Source: Alitta virens
Lineage: Eukaryota; Annelida; Polychaeta; Phyllodocida; Nereididae
Length of the DNA stretch: 64,000 nt
Direction: 5' to 3'
Assembly (NCBI GenBank): GCA_932294295.1
Contig: OW028573.1
Span: 60,303,829-60,367,828, forward strand
The notes beneath the pieces were generated by a model, which did no database searches, was not told where the DNA came from, and worked only from the letters and a program-made list of their open reading frames with translations. A program made the position numbers and the translations under genes. Positions 12,470 through 25,000 of this stretch are shown here, piece after piece (position 1 is the stretch's first letter; each line of letters starts with the position of its first letter).

Positions 12470-14195
12470 ATAATATTTTGATAGCCTGTAAAAAATTTGT
12501 ACTGGTAATTTGTTCTTATGAAAACGTTGTCAGGTGTTGTAATGACCGTGAAATCGTCATAAATTCCTGTTGTGTCATTATTTCAAAAAGGAAAAATCAA
12601 CATTTGCCATCGATTTAACTTATACACTCTGCTTTTGCACACATTATGTGTGTTTGCACTAGATGCTAGACCAATCCCGCAAACAACGCAGTGCAGATTT
12701 TGTGGCTTTTGGTTCACACTTGTGTTTTATTTAATATTTAATGGTTGCTAATGCAATAAAAATATCTAATAGAGGTTGTACTAATAATATCAAAACTCAT
12801 ATTATGACATTAAGTTCTGTTGCAGGATTAAAATTGTATACAAAAATATGATTCCACGTATTCCATATTCCACGTATTCCATATTTTGTGAGATTTAAAT
12901 TTGTAAATGAAATTAATAAGAATATGACATTCTGTGTGTTTTCATTATTAGCTGTAATATGTGTAATACATTTACTACATTTGGAAAAGTATGAACTAGT
13001 GAAGTCAATTCGCCGTTCATATTGTGAATTTCATCGAAATGAAGAATGACGAATTAAATTTTGTGTGGTGAAGCTAAGTGGGCGAGATATTTTGTGGGGC
13101 AGTTTTGATGGGTTTAAATGTTTCAGGGCATTTTTTCATGTCAGCCTTTGTAAGATGTCAGCCATTGTAAGTACATGTAAGTACTTATCACTGCGGATGG
13201 TTGTTTTCTATTCTGGATCGTGTGACAATGTGAGGTCCTAACAGTATGGCAGATATGTGAAGGATGTTGGACACCTCCCTGCCCCATGGCAGACCACCAA
13301 GTTATGCTGGAGAAGAATCCGGGAATGGAGAGATTTGCCACAAAAATCCCCACTTTTTCTTGGCTCCCAGCCTAAACGTGTTTGGCTCCATGGTGATGCT
13401 TAACAACATCGAGCATGTCCTGGGGACTCGCTAAGAGTTTGGCAGCATGCGATACTTTGAGTAGCATTTCATGAGTACATGACCAATACATGCACATGAT
13501 GCAGTCCATCACATGATGCTACTGCCGCTGATGCTGCTGAGGCAAATTCCGCCTTTTGTCTGTGGTTAATTTTCAAAGTAGATTAAAAATTTAACTCAAT
13601 ACGATGGAAGTTTGTCCAATTCCCTCTCTTTTGTCTGAGTTAGCCACGGAACAATGAGGACAATTAAAAGAGAATGGCTGCTAAATTTTGAGGCTGCGTG
13701 TTGAAAAAGCATCTCTTTTGTTAATGTGTTTGCCGAGAAGTGTTTGTTTTGAAAGGAGGCAGTTGCAGGAGTTTCGTGTGCTCGATGATCATGCTTTGAT
13801 CTTTACTCAGCTGCAGCTGCAGCAGCGTCCCTCATCCAGGTGTGGTGATGGGATGGGGCCTGGTCAGCAGATTCTCATGTGGCCTCAAACACAGGTGAAT
13901 CCATCCCAGGAGTCTGCATTGCAGGGGCGGACGCACGGCATGATGTGGCAAGAATTTCGAGTTTGCTTTGGAAAAGTATCCTAGCACTGCTTCTGTTGCA
14001 GCATGAAAGTTTTTTCTTTTCTTTTTTAGCTGAAGGGTTTTCACTTTGATGACGTGTCCATCACTTACTGTCCTTCAGTCTCAACTGCTTAATTATGCAA
14101 CTGACCATGGGTCGTCCTGTCCAGCGGTGAATTATGTAACCTGGTCTTCAGGCTGGCTATTAATAATCATTAATGCTAAGGATGTAGTGTCTACA
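12470..14195. other. Intergenic; AT-rich, then G+C-richer island
   Basis: After the UTP11 end the DNA is AT-rich and featureless to about 13.1 kb. From about 13140 to 13960 it becomes G+C-richer and contains CAGCTGCAGCTGCAGCAG near 13810 and ATGCACATGATG-type sequence. No gene was recognised. Confidence 0.4.
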
Positions 14196-14474
14196 TACAG
14201 TTATTTTCATTTCCAAATATGGTCTCTAGACAGCCGTAGCGACCTATTCCTGGCTGTAGCCAGCTGCTTCTCTCTACTCCTAGCTTATAGTCGGCTTACA
14301 TAACAAAATATATTGGTAAATGTATGAAATTTATCTGTTAGGGTGCTGCATGCACTTTTAGATCACAGCTATAGCAAGACAGTTTTCTCTTTAGTGGCAG
14401 GTAGCACCTTATAGCAGAAGTTGTCTAGGTTTTTTAACTAATTTGACTGGCCGTTTTTCCTGAAACTAACTGTA
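14196..14474 (+). mobile_element. TA-flanked MITE, family copy 1
   Basis: The element starts TACAGTTATTTTCAT and ends TGAAACTAACTGTA, giving inverted termini CAGTTAGTTTCA flanked by TA. Internal blocks (GGTCTCTAGACAGCCGTAGC, GCAGAAGTTGTCTAGG) recur in the copies at 15541 and 20343 in the same order and orientation. A CAGT start with a TA duplication points to a Tc1/mariner-type origin. No coding capacity. Confidence 0.7.
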
Positions 14475-15540
14475 GGCATAGTGCAAGGGAAAAAAGGTCC
14501 TCACATGTGTGACTTGAGGATGCTTTGACAAGATGTCCTGGGCGTCCATCGATATAAAATGAATATATAATGCATGGGGATGCACTGGCTACTGCAATGT
14601 GAAGACTCCAAATGTCTAATGTAGCAAAGCCACCGCATTAGTAGGGCAATTGGTAGAAAGCGAGGGTGGACTTATTACGGAGATTCTATATAATGTTTTG
14701 GTAGGAAGATGTTGTTTTCTCGGGCATGGAACTCCCTCCAGAACACCCCCCCCCCCGCCGTCCGCCCCTGGCCCCTTCCTCCTGACCTGCCCTTACCTTC
14801 CATGCATTTCCGGTCAAACAAACAACATGGCGATAGACCAGGTGAACTGCAACACATTCTTTTGTTTTTGATCACCAACAAATCCTGATATTTCACCACA
14901 TGCAATGAAAAAGCAATCATAATCTTTGTTGAAATTTCTTCAGCACGAGCAATTTGATAAATCATGCGGGCTGCTTCAAAGAGTTCCTCGGCTTCTTTCT
15001 CAAATTGAATCTTGCAAAACGCGGCCGTTCAATACAGCTGCCTTGTAAACTGAGAGAGCCAGTATTTCCAGCAGAATCTGAGGGGGTATTGTGCAGTAAT
15101 GAGTTAGGACGCTGGGCAATTATTTGGTCCTATTTGCCATTTTGTTAATCATAGGGGCTTCCACAATGCTTCGTGTGCCTGCTGAAGGTTGTTAGTGTTT
15201 AATTTCTAATAATAGGGAAGCAGTTGTGTTTTTGAAATAAAATAGAGATCTAGTTAAAATGTTAATCCATTAGGTTCAGTGGATGTTCATACAGGGGGAA
15301 CATGTTTTGCAATGGATCTACAATTCAGTGTTCAGTGCAGTGTAATTGTAGTAACTTAAATATGGCGGATAATTCAATTCCACGTTGCTGCTGGCAAATA
15401 TAACTGCAATTGTAGTCATGTACATTGTACAGTATCTCTCTAAAGTGACATATAAGCCTACTGTTTTTTGGGCTGGGTGGAACTTATTGTTAAATCATCT
15501 TTATGCATTGTGCATATACTTCACATGCCACTGTTGATAT

Positions 15541-15814
15541 TACAGTTAGTTTCATAAAGTACGGTCGACTCTAGCTGTCTGTTGCGACCTGTACCTGGCT
15601 AGGGTCTAAACATGCTAAAGCCAGCTGCTCTGTCCACTTCTATGGGTAATCATCAGCTTACATTTATCACCAGAAAAGTGTCACCACTGACAAATGTAAG
15701 AAATTAATCTAATATATCATAAACATGTACTTTTAGATCCAATTTTTAGTAGCCAGATGTGACAGCTTTGGCTGGGTTCAATTTTACGGGCCGTTTTTAA
15801 TGAAACTACCTGTA
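15541..15814 (+). mobile_element. TA-flanked MITE, family copy 2
   Basis: Begins TACAGTTAGTTTCATAAA and ends TTAATGAAACTACCTGTA. This is the clearest terminal inverted repeat of the three copies. It shares GGTCGACTCTAG and the CGTTTTTAATGAAA end block with copy 3. Confidence 0.75.
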
Positions 15815-18033
15815 CCTAATTATTTTCTGTGGTGTAGTTCAGAGAGATACAGTCAAATAAACTGCATTTGCACCACTATTTTTCTCAAGAGATTTGCACA
15901 CCACTCCTGGCTCCATTCTTAGCAGTCCTGTTGTTTACACTATACCTCACCATCGTCACAATGTGTTGTTGTTGTCCATTGTCCCAGAGGATAATTACGC
16001 AATAGCAGTTTCATTGTGGCTGACCAATAAAGTGGACTCTGTCGTCACTATTGTCAGTGGCTTGATAGATGAAGCAAAGTACCAAGTCACTTTAGCCGTA
16101 TCTTAGCAATTACTGTTGGGACAGATAGATTAAAAGACCTTGTAGCTGCTCAGCCCTCTCATTTGCTGCAGCCAAAACAGATTCTTCACATCTTTGGAGA
16201 CTAAGTTTGTTGAGATGATGTTAGAGTTTAAGTTCGGTACCATGGTAGAGTCAAATAAGTGAATGAAAGCATGGAGTCTCTAGTGACTCTATGATTAAAG
16301 TCTATTGGTGTATGTCTGATGTGTTACTGAACTAGAGGCATTGAAGTCAGAATTGTCCTTTTTCTTCTATTTTTTGCCTTATTTGTTTACAGATCTCTAG
16401 CTGTGTGACTTATGAGGTGGAATTCTAGCAATGTTATAGTAATAAATAAAAAGCCAGAGGCTATCCCATTACAAGGCTGGCATACAAAGCTAATACCACG
16501 TACTTAATAGATCACTTATATACCATTTAAGTGAATTAATTGTTGTTAGTTTGTAAGTCTAAGGAGACATAACAACACATGTCAGGCTAGGACTTGAGCT
16601 AACCTTGGAACCCTGCTAAGCCATGGCTCACATTGTGGGATTATTTTCCATCAAATTGTGACAGTAGTACAATTTGCGAGCATCGGTATAACACTGGAGA
16701 AGTGTATCTTCGTATATTATGACATCCAATACTTCGTAGCTTGCCCTGATGTACAAATTTACTCAGCAGGTTCCTGTGATGAATTTCACTGGTGTGAAAG
16801 GTGTCCAACTCTCAATTGAGGGTTCTATTGTGTTCAGCTCCAGGAGACGGTATTAATGCATCAAGAGAGCCTTAATGAATCCTTCAGAATCTTATCGTTA
16901 GCCTTGAGAATGGAAACTTTATACTTCTCGCAAGATTTTCATCTTCTGCCCACTTTTTTTGACAGCTTTTCTTGTGTCTAATGCAGTTTTCTGACCTCCC
17001 CCAAAACCATTCTGCAGTGGATTGTTACCAGGTGGCGACACTGTCGACCCCCATTGTGCAGTTTTAGTACTAACTGCGCCATCTGGTGCAGAATTGACAA
17101 ACAACTTATTTATGTGTCCTGCTGGCTTACCTTGCCAAGAAGACGTGCATTTCAGCATACATGTATGTATATGTATCGTAAAAACATAAAAGGACCTTAA
17201 CAACACTTACAGAAAAAAGAAGGTACATTCTTCCGAGGCTCCAAATCGGCTGAAGTCAAACCAAGAGTATTCAACATGCTCCTGCGAAAGTCACAATACC
17301 CCAAATCAGATAGAGAGGGAAAAAGTGGCCCATCCACAGTGTTACTTACCCTAAGATAATGTAAATGGCTTCAGGGATCACAATAAAGCGAATTGTGTTG
17401 TTTTTCAACGACCCTAATCGGGTTGAAATGTTAATACTTACATATTTGGAGGCCTGGAGGGTTGAACTCAGAAGAATCAACAAGATATTTTAGGAAAAGT
17501 TACTTTTGTTTAAAAAAAAACCACACAGAATACGTGTTACCATGCTGTCAAGTTAATAGAATGACAGAGGTCAGTAATATGAAAATGCAATCATGTTATT
17601 TGGATATAGTTGCATGACAATGATATTCATATTTAGTGTCTTGAAATGCAATTGCTAGCAATTTGAAGTGTCCAAGTTAAATTATGGGATGTGTTACTAA
17701 ACGGCATGCACATTGTTGTTGCATTATCCAACTTGACTGAAGTTGCTTTTGTAATACGAATATATGTATCACAAGTTATGCATTAACTATTTCCATGGGT
17801 TAATCTACTATTGCACTATTGCAGTATAGGGCTTTTGTTTACTTTTAGGTGCTGATGAAGGCCATGACAGTCCTGGATAGAGTTACTTTTATGTCACTGA
17901 GAATCTTTTTGACTATCCCTTGGCCATTTGACAGTATGGTAGTCATTTTGATAGGAGTCAAGTGGAGTGACTATAAGAAATTGAGCAACATGACGAATGA
18001 AGTAAACATTGACAAAAGGCATACTAACTTTCC
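15815..18033. other. Intergenic, mostly AT-rich; one CTCF-like motif pair
   Basis: No gene recognised. The only structured feature seen is the pair of CTCF-like motifs at 17025-17089, listed separately. Confidence 0.5.
17025..17089. promoter_or_regulatory. Convergent pair of CTCF-like motifs (predicted)
   Basis: Plus strand TTACCAGGTGGCGA resembles the vertebrate CTCF core CCASYAGRKGGCRS at about 11 of 14 positions. About 35 bases on, GCGCCATCTGGTGC is, on the minus strand, GCACCAGATGGCGC, matching 13 of 14. The arrows converge. Occupancy is inference. Confidence 0.35.
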
Positions 18034-18183
18034 AGATAGATAGATAGATAGATAGATAGACAAAATGACTGGTTATTGGTGGACAGACGGATAGATAGAT
18101 AGATAGATAGATAGATAGGTAGACGGATAGATAGACGGATAGATAGATAGACAGATAGATAGACAGATAGATAGGCAGATATA
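18034..18183. repeat. (GATA)n tetranucleotide microsatellite
   Basis: Two blocks of GATA/TAGA units, with GACA and GACG variants, around a 30-base unique spacer. The tyrosine/isoleucine/serine-rich minus-strand frame across it is a repeat artefact. Confidence 0.95.
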
Positions 18184-19354
18184 TATGGGAAGTTCTTGCC
18201 GAGATCAAGGGTATATTAATGAGATAGAGGAGGAGTCCACCATTGTTACACATTTACCCCATGGATGGGATCTTTTACTTGCCTCAACATAGACACTAGG
18301 TACAAGGGACCGCCAATTTCACGTCTCATCCAAACGACATCCAGCTGGGATGATGCTCATGAAAGGTTGTTGGTCAAAGCTGCGATGGGGATCAGTCATT
18401 TTAGCCTCAGTCAAAATGTCTACAGTCAACATGTCTAACGGGTTAGTTTTTGACCAGTATAAGATGTTTTTTCTTATGTTTCAGATTGCCTGAAAGTAAC
18501 ATTCTTCTCATGAATCAACCACAAGCCAAGTGGATGTAGATGGTTACTACTATGGCAATTTGTGTAAGCATATTCCTTAGACATACTAATATCCGCGATT
18601 CCCAATCCAAGACAAGCTGAAGACATTAAGATAGTGAGACAAACAAAATATTCAGGCACGTTAGAGCTTCACGAATGCTCAGCAGCTAGGGACTTAAACC
18701 ACAGGTCATGGAGGGGTTCTGTGGACGATCTCCTAAGGATTAAGACACGACTGATTGGGCAATATTACAATGAGTCATTCTAGGGGACCAGTCATCACAC
18801 TGTGACGCAATGTGTGACGTATTAAGCAGACCAGAAGATCCGGGGTGGTCCAGAGTGACTCCACCATGACACAAGAGTCAGCCAGGACGTCCGATTTATG
18901 ATGCAATGTGGTGAAATCTAATAAGTGAGGTAAACCCGAGAGGAAAAGTGAATGGCAGGGACCCCCATGCATCTAAAGCAGAGGGTTTGTCAGCCAGCAT
19001 CAGCCAGCTTAATACCCACTATGTCCCATCAACACTTTGCCCGCACACCGCCAACCAATAACCAGTCATTTTCATCGGGGTTGTAAATTACCGCAAACAG
19101 CTCACTTGATTGGCCGACTGAAAGGCGGATGATTTAGGCTCAAGGAATTGCCACAAATACAGCCTCCTGGCACAAATACAGCCCAACTGATGATATATAG
19201 ATGCCCGGACGTGATGCAGTGATGAATGCTGCTGGGGTTGGGGTTGCACCAGCTGCAGGGAGGGTGGTGCATGCACGTGGTCAGGGGTGCTGGTCAAGCA
19301 GAACAATGCATGCACTAGTGGACTGGAGTCACTGGACACAAGTTTGTAATGCCT

Positions 19355-19440
19355 CTTAACATAGTGTCCCGCCTTGGATTCGAACCATGGACCTCACACA
19401 GGAAGCGGACACCTTACCTATTATTCCAAAGAGCAATGCC
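19355..19440 (-). mobile_element. tRNA-derived SINE fragment (tentative)
   Basis: On the minus strand the sequence has GGTAAGGTGTCCGCTTCC, then a perfect B-box-like GGTTCGAATCC, then GGCGGGACAC. This looks like the anticodon-to-T arm half of a tRNA. The D arm and a pairing 5' acceptor strand are not intact, so a SINE or tRNA pseudogene is more likely than a working tRNA. Confidence 0.4.
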
Positions 19441-20342
19441 ATGGTGCAAGATAAACACCCTGCCAACACCGTCACAAGTTTACAAACTGAGAGGTGAGCC
19501 AGGCAACAGTAGACACAGGCCACACCAGTCCCACTGTATCCGGGCAGGGGCCAACAATAGTCTCTCCTCGCATTCCATTCAGACCTGAATTAATTCCTTC
19601 TTGCAGACAGTCGCCCGGGAGAAGAATTTGCCCAAATTGCTTATGATTTATAGAGAGGAAGACAGTGCGATTGAGAAAGGTCCAGTGGCTAGCTGGCCTT
19701 TATTAGACCTAACAGCGGCTAGGGACATGGGTGGGGCATACTAAGCGAAGGCAATCGCAGCCTCTGCCAGTCCATGCATCATCTCAGCCTCTCGCACTTG
19801 CTAGCAGATTTTGTTAAGGCCGACTTTAATCTTCAAAGTGGCGCTAGATGGAAGCAATTGGCCATTCATCAGAGTTGATCAGTGGCAAAGTTTGCTGCCT
19901 TGTAGACCCCCACACATACTAAGCAAGCGAAGGCAAGCAGCAGATCCTCTCCTCTGCCCAAAAACAAATTGGAAGATGCGGAGACTGGGATGCAGGGGGA
20001 GTGACCATGGCTGCAAGATGAATGACCCCCTCAGGACCCCTTCCTGCAGGTGCTTCTTTCTTCCAGGGATCTCCCAAGATCCTCCCTCTCTGAAGCAGCC
20101 GTGTGAGAAGCTGCATGTCCCTCATCACTGCCATGGGAACAGGATGCGCTTGATCCAATACCAAACAGCTGCCCGAATACCACCAACATACTACATGGGG
20201 CATCTTAAAGTTTCTGAAAGTACTCTATATGTGATACAAGTTACTTGGTAGATGGTGACATCACGCCTCTCCACCATACTAAGTATAAGAAATAATCCGA
20301 TAAGAAGGTTGTAGTTCCTTCTCTGGTTCACTACCAACACAA

Positions 20343-20733
20343 TACAGTTAGTTTCATAAAATATGGTCGACTCTAGACAGCTGTGGCAACCTAATCAAGG
20401 CTGTAGCTATAACTGGTTAAAGCCAGCCACTTCTGTCTAATCCTAGCTTGTAGTCTGCTCACCTACAACCATCTATTAAACAACAACATGTAAATATGCA
20501 GCAGACTGACTTCATAGTTCACCTGAACCATTTTACTTCAGAATGGTTATTTGTTATCCATAGACAGTTTGAGAAATAAACTATCAAAAGATGGTGCTGC
20601 ATATACTTCAGATCCAGCTTGGGTAGCCAGCTATAACCAGACATTTCCGTTTAGTGGCAGGTAGCATCGTATAGCAGAAGTTGTCTAGTTTTGTCTAGGT
20701 TTAATTTTACGGTTTTTAATGAAAATAACTGTA
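20343..20733 (+). mobile_element. TA-flanked MITE, family copy 3 (longer)
   Basis: Starts TACAGTTAGTTTCATAAA and ends TTAATGAAAATAACTGTA. It is about 110 bases longer than copies 1 and 2 and includes the TTAGTGGCAGGTAGCA block also seen in copy 1 and absent from copy 2. Confidence 0.72.
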
Positions 20734-21479
20734 CATGTATACCCTCTTGTGATTCAGTACATGATGTGGATGCACACGTGTATAGATACCAAAACATGTC
20801 ACGTATGAATACACGTTGCAGCTGGACCCAGGTAAATGTACATCGTACAACCGTGTCATTTGTTTGTCCAGTCTATTTCACCATTTGTTGAAAGTAATGC
20901 CCATACATACATACACATTGCACAGATCTTTGTGTGGTTGTTCTATGTCCCAAACCACAAGTCCTTGCATTGGAGGGCTGCACTTTGTCAATCCTAATCT
21001 TTTTTGGTCTCCAATGCATCACTTTATCTCGCCAGGTTTACATATAGTCTTTTTCTGTGACGCCAAATCGACTGTCATCCGTAATGAAACAGAGAAGTTA
21101 GTTGCAAATATAGAATTGATAAAATTACATGTCAAATGTTTGTAAGAAAATAATTTTCTGTAATGCATTTCTGTGTCAGACTGCCTGCTTTTCTGTTAAA
21201 GTACTTCAAAAGAATGCTCAATAGCCATATTCAGCGTTACTTCCTGGCACCCGAGTTTGTCACATGGATGTCAGGAGTTTGTCACACTTCTTTGAGATCT
21301 CTACTTTGTTTAACACAATGTGGCTCTGCTAGTGCTGCATTCTCAAGAGGGAAAATATAACAATTTCATCCTGTCGTGAAATTAGTATTGTCACAGAGTA
21401 CACTGAAGGAAACTAGATTTGCAAGCGATTAAATTGCACTGAAACAATGTGGCAGACCACAATGCTCCAGTGACACTGT

Positions 21480-24110
21480 GGTATTGTGAGTGTAATAAGC
21501 TCCATGAAAAATGTCAACAGTGTGAGGATCAAGAGGGGAACGTATTGGGGCGCCTGATTAATGGGTTAGTGTGTTAATTAGAGGTTTGCGGAGAACCTCT
21601 AGGGGAGACTCTGGGGTAGAAGGGGGCGACTCATCTCATTGGCTTATCCGGTTTGTCGGCAACTTGACTGATTGGCCAAATTGCCCCCGATGGATTAAGA
21701 ATCTCTAGGAATCAAAAGATATGTCTAGCAGGAGGTCCCCTGTGTCCCAGGAGTGGGGACCACGGTCTGCCCTCCATATTGTTTTGTCGCTTTAATTAAT
21801 TGGCTGGGCCTAATATCAAATCAGACTGCAATCGGCGGCGGAGGCAGCTACATTGCAGGGCGTCATCACCGGTTGCCATGGTAAATTTGCAATGCATGAC
21901 ATGGCGCTGCAATTAGTGCTGGAAACAAAGCAGTCCAGTTCGAGCCGATTGCTGCTTGCTCATTTAGGACTTGCCGCCTTCCGCACTCGCAACCAAATAT
22001 TTCCTTAACATGGAACCCGATATGGCTGCCCTATTATACTGCAATAGCATGGGGGATGGCTGGATGAAAAGGCCTCAACACTAAGCATGAAAGGCACATT
22101 GTCAGATGCAGCCACTGGCAACGTTAAGGCCCCTAGTCAGGCTACATTTAAAGGGTATTTTTCACTGGCCAGTCATGGATCATCATTAGTTGGTCAATGT
22201 CAGATGATTCCGGCTCACTTTTCATCAGTTCACTTTGTAGGGCATTGTAACTCTGCCTGGTCTTCCGGAGTGCTAGCACTTGGCATCAGACAAAGCTTCT
22301 TCTGATTTATGTGAGCGAATCAGTGACACTGACAAGAGAGCCGTTACGCTTCATTAGGCCCACACCAAGCCCCCTTGCTCAGTTTTATCCCCTGGACTGC
22401 AGCGAGCGCCACTTTGGCCCGACAAGGGACTTCCATTTGTGGAGACGGGCGCCCTTCACCTTTTGCCTGTTCAGCCCTGCAAATAGCCCCTCACTACATG
22501 CTTTTCCCATTTCAAAGCAATGCCTGCCCGCAATCCATCACATTCAGTTTACAAAACATTGGCTTTACAAACGATCAAAACGGCTGGGCGACCATCACTG
22601 GGCCTACTTGTCCACGTAACTGGATCCACATGAGTGATGCGGCCCTGATGCCTTGTCCTCAGCAACCAGCAATACTTGGTGCAAGGTTTTCCCAAGTTTT
22701 TAGCACATGCAATAACAATGGGAGGCAGGGGTAATCCTTGTCGCATCCCTTGGAAAACTTGAAGTGTGAAGATAGTCGGGGACCCTGGACACTGATGATG
22801 TTTTTGCCCAACTGACCATGCAGCTGTTGACGGCTTAATGACAATGTGGGAATGAAACTGTCAGAGGATGGGCGCTGATGCGGAATGCCCACATCTGCAG
22901 CAGCCGTGACCAGTGAAGGGTGAGCGGGGCACCAGCTAACTCCCCACCCACCGACACCTGCCACTGGCCCGGATCACCGGCACACAGAGTTCACTGAATC
23001 ATGGCGGATTAGCAGCCGCTAATTATGGGATTTTGTGTCATCCGCCAACCCCAATTGAAGTCCCCCTGGTGGTGACAAAACCAATGCACCCCAGCGCCCC
23101 CAGTCGACTCTGCACAACTGTCGCACCATGGAAACCTTTTATCCTTCCCTAATACGTTTTTCATAGAAAGACGAGCCTAGAGACCCCACAGTTGGCCAAA
23201 GAATGTCACCCCTCTCTTTTACTAAAATATTAATTGAAAATCCCCGAGTTAGGCTTGATTGTGATCGCTCATCCATAGACCATATGGAATAGGGCTAATT
23301 TCACGGTCATGTGTGCCAAAAATTAGCCGCTTCTGATCTTTAAATAACATTGGCTAATTTAGATGACATTTTAACCCCAAAGTCAGGGCTTTTGAAAAGG
23401 CCAATCAAAGCGAAATGTCACAGAATTCTTTTTCAGTTTCCAGGGGCCTGCCACGCGAATCTTTGTGAGCAAAATAAGGCTATGTGATGACTTGCTCTTC
23501 TCACAATACATCATGCTACAATCTTCAGGCTGCTGAGAAAGTGTGAAAACTTCCTGACAGGCGCTGTGTGCTCCAATTTATGTGGGCTTTTGTTGGAACC
23601 ACAGGCCCTAAAATTGGCTTTATGAGGAAGTCTCTCTGTGGCGATATTAAAACGCCTAGTGTTGACAAATTGTAGAAGAATTTGGGATGATTTGTCAACA
23701 TGTCAGAGCGCCCGAGACAGAGAATGGCATGACACACAGCCAAGTGCATGACGGCACTGAGTGGCCTGGCCAGGAAAATGAATCTGATCACATTGTTACA
23801 TCCTCAATAGCTGCTCTGATTAAATGTGTTAAAATTCAAGGAGCCTTGATGGCAGCCATCTTTGAAGTCTGATCGCACCCACTTGGCTGGCTTTGTTTCT
23901 TCCAAGCAACTTGATTAAACCTGTCGTCTAATTTTCCGCATCAAATTGGCGCCTGTCTTCACTGTCTTCGTCCGCAACAGCCAAAAAAAGATGAAGGTTG
24001 TCATAAAACAACTGATGCAAAGGCTCAAGAAAACAACCGCAGAGTGACTTTCGGTTGCTTAATTGGGTTAAGAACTTTAAGAAACAATCTAAAAGTTTCT
24101 GTCTTTGCAC
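21480..24110. promoter_or_regulatory. Candidate conserved non-coding block, gene-free
   Basis: A 2.6-kb stretch with no exon signal, no transposon ends and no microsatellites, more G+C-rich than its flanks. It has repeated homeodomain-type cores (TTAATTAATTGG at about 21791, several GCTAATT), a near-palindromic RFX X-box at 21872, and an octamer-like ATTTGCAATGCAT just after it. Texture and motif content are those of developmental enhancers. Conservation cannot be tested here, so function is inferred. Confidence 0.4.
21872..21885. promoter_or_regulatory. RFX X-box motif GTTGCCATGGTAAA
   Basis: Matches the palindromic RFX-site consensus GTTGCCATGGCAAC at 12 of 14 positions, with both half-sites present and no spacer. 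The following bases ATTTGCAATGCAT resemble POU-type octamer elements. Confidence 0.5.
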
Positions 24111-24469
24111 ACGAAGTGATATTTCAATCCCATAGGACTATATCATCAGAGTTGTGTTCACTGTAAAATTTTTAAAACTGGTTCTTTCATAACTGACTAT
24201 AAAGCACATTTATAGAGGGAAATATTCAAACTATTATTATGTTACTAGATCTGTGTGTGTGTGTGGTCATCATTTACATTCAAAGATGACCTTATATCTT
24301 GTCATTTCAAGGTAGAAAAAACAAGAAGACAATTATTGTAAACATGAAAAAACAAGTATCTTTGTATAGCCTAGTGCCCCACTCCATATGGGTTCTCTTC
24401 AAAATATTGATGGGTAGATTGTTGATCTTGCAGATATTAAAAGTCATACGTCAAAAGGGTTGTCAGGGC

Positions 24470-25000
24470 AAAGGACCTAGGGCAGGGGTATGACCTGGGG
24501 TGACAATCAGAGCAGTAGCAGCTGAAAGCATACGTTGCCAGGGCTGGACCTGGGGCAGATGACCTGGGGCAGCCATGGGCCAGTGGAATGGGCTGGAGGG
24601 CAGGGGAGAGTGCTGGAGGGCACATGGGGGTACCATTGCAACAGCAGTAACTTCAGTGAAGTGTCAACATCTTGAAGGGCACCATGAAGTTTGCTGGTCG
24701 TTTGAGTTGGCAGCAGATGGCTGGAGCTCAGCAGATGGCAATAACGAACTCTCCATCAATCCCATCTCTGGTCCATCATCTCAGCCTCAGCAGCAGCAGC
24801 AGCAGCTACATCTCTTGGCAGCATCTGCAGCAGACGTTGGTCTTATCTCCCTCTCATCCTGTCACTGTATCATCCCCATCACCCCAGTGGAGGTCCTCAA
24901 ATACGACCACAGTCCCAGTGGGGGTTCACCAACATCACAGTCATGTCCCATAACGTTCAAAGCAAAGATAACGCACCAAATATAGAATTCTGTGTCTTCT
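24470..25000. other. G+C-richer intergenic island with CAG tract
   Basis: Contains repeated GACCTGGGGCAG/GGGCAG phrases (24483-24600) and a short CAG run near 24787-24806. No protein family is recognisable in the open frames. Confidence 0.4.

Noticed and set aside
17894..18253. 119-codon minus-strand frame rich in Tyr-Leu-Ser-Ile
   Set aside because: It is a translation of the GATA microsatellite; no family resemblance and no splice context.
19355..19440. Functional tRNA gene on the minus strand
   Set aside because: The B box is perfect, but the acceptor stem and D arm do not pair, so it is kept only as a SINE or tRNA-derived fragment.
19811..20251. 146-codon plus-strand frame in the UTP11-MRPS9 interval
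   Set aside because: A G+C-rich stretch lengthens frames on both strands (a 94-codon frame overlaps on the other strand). No homology or exon borders.
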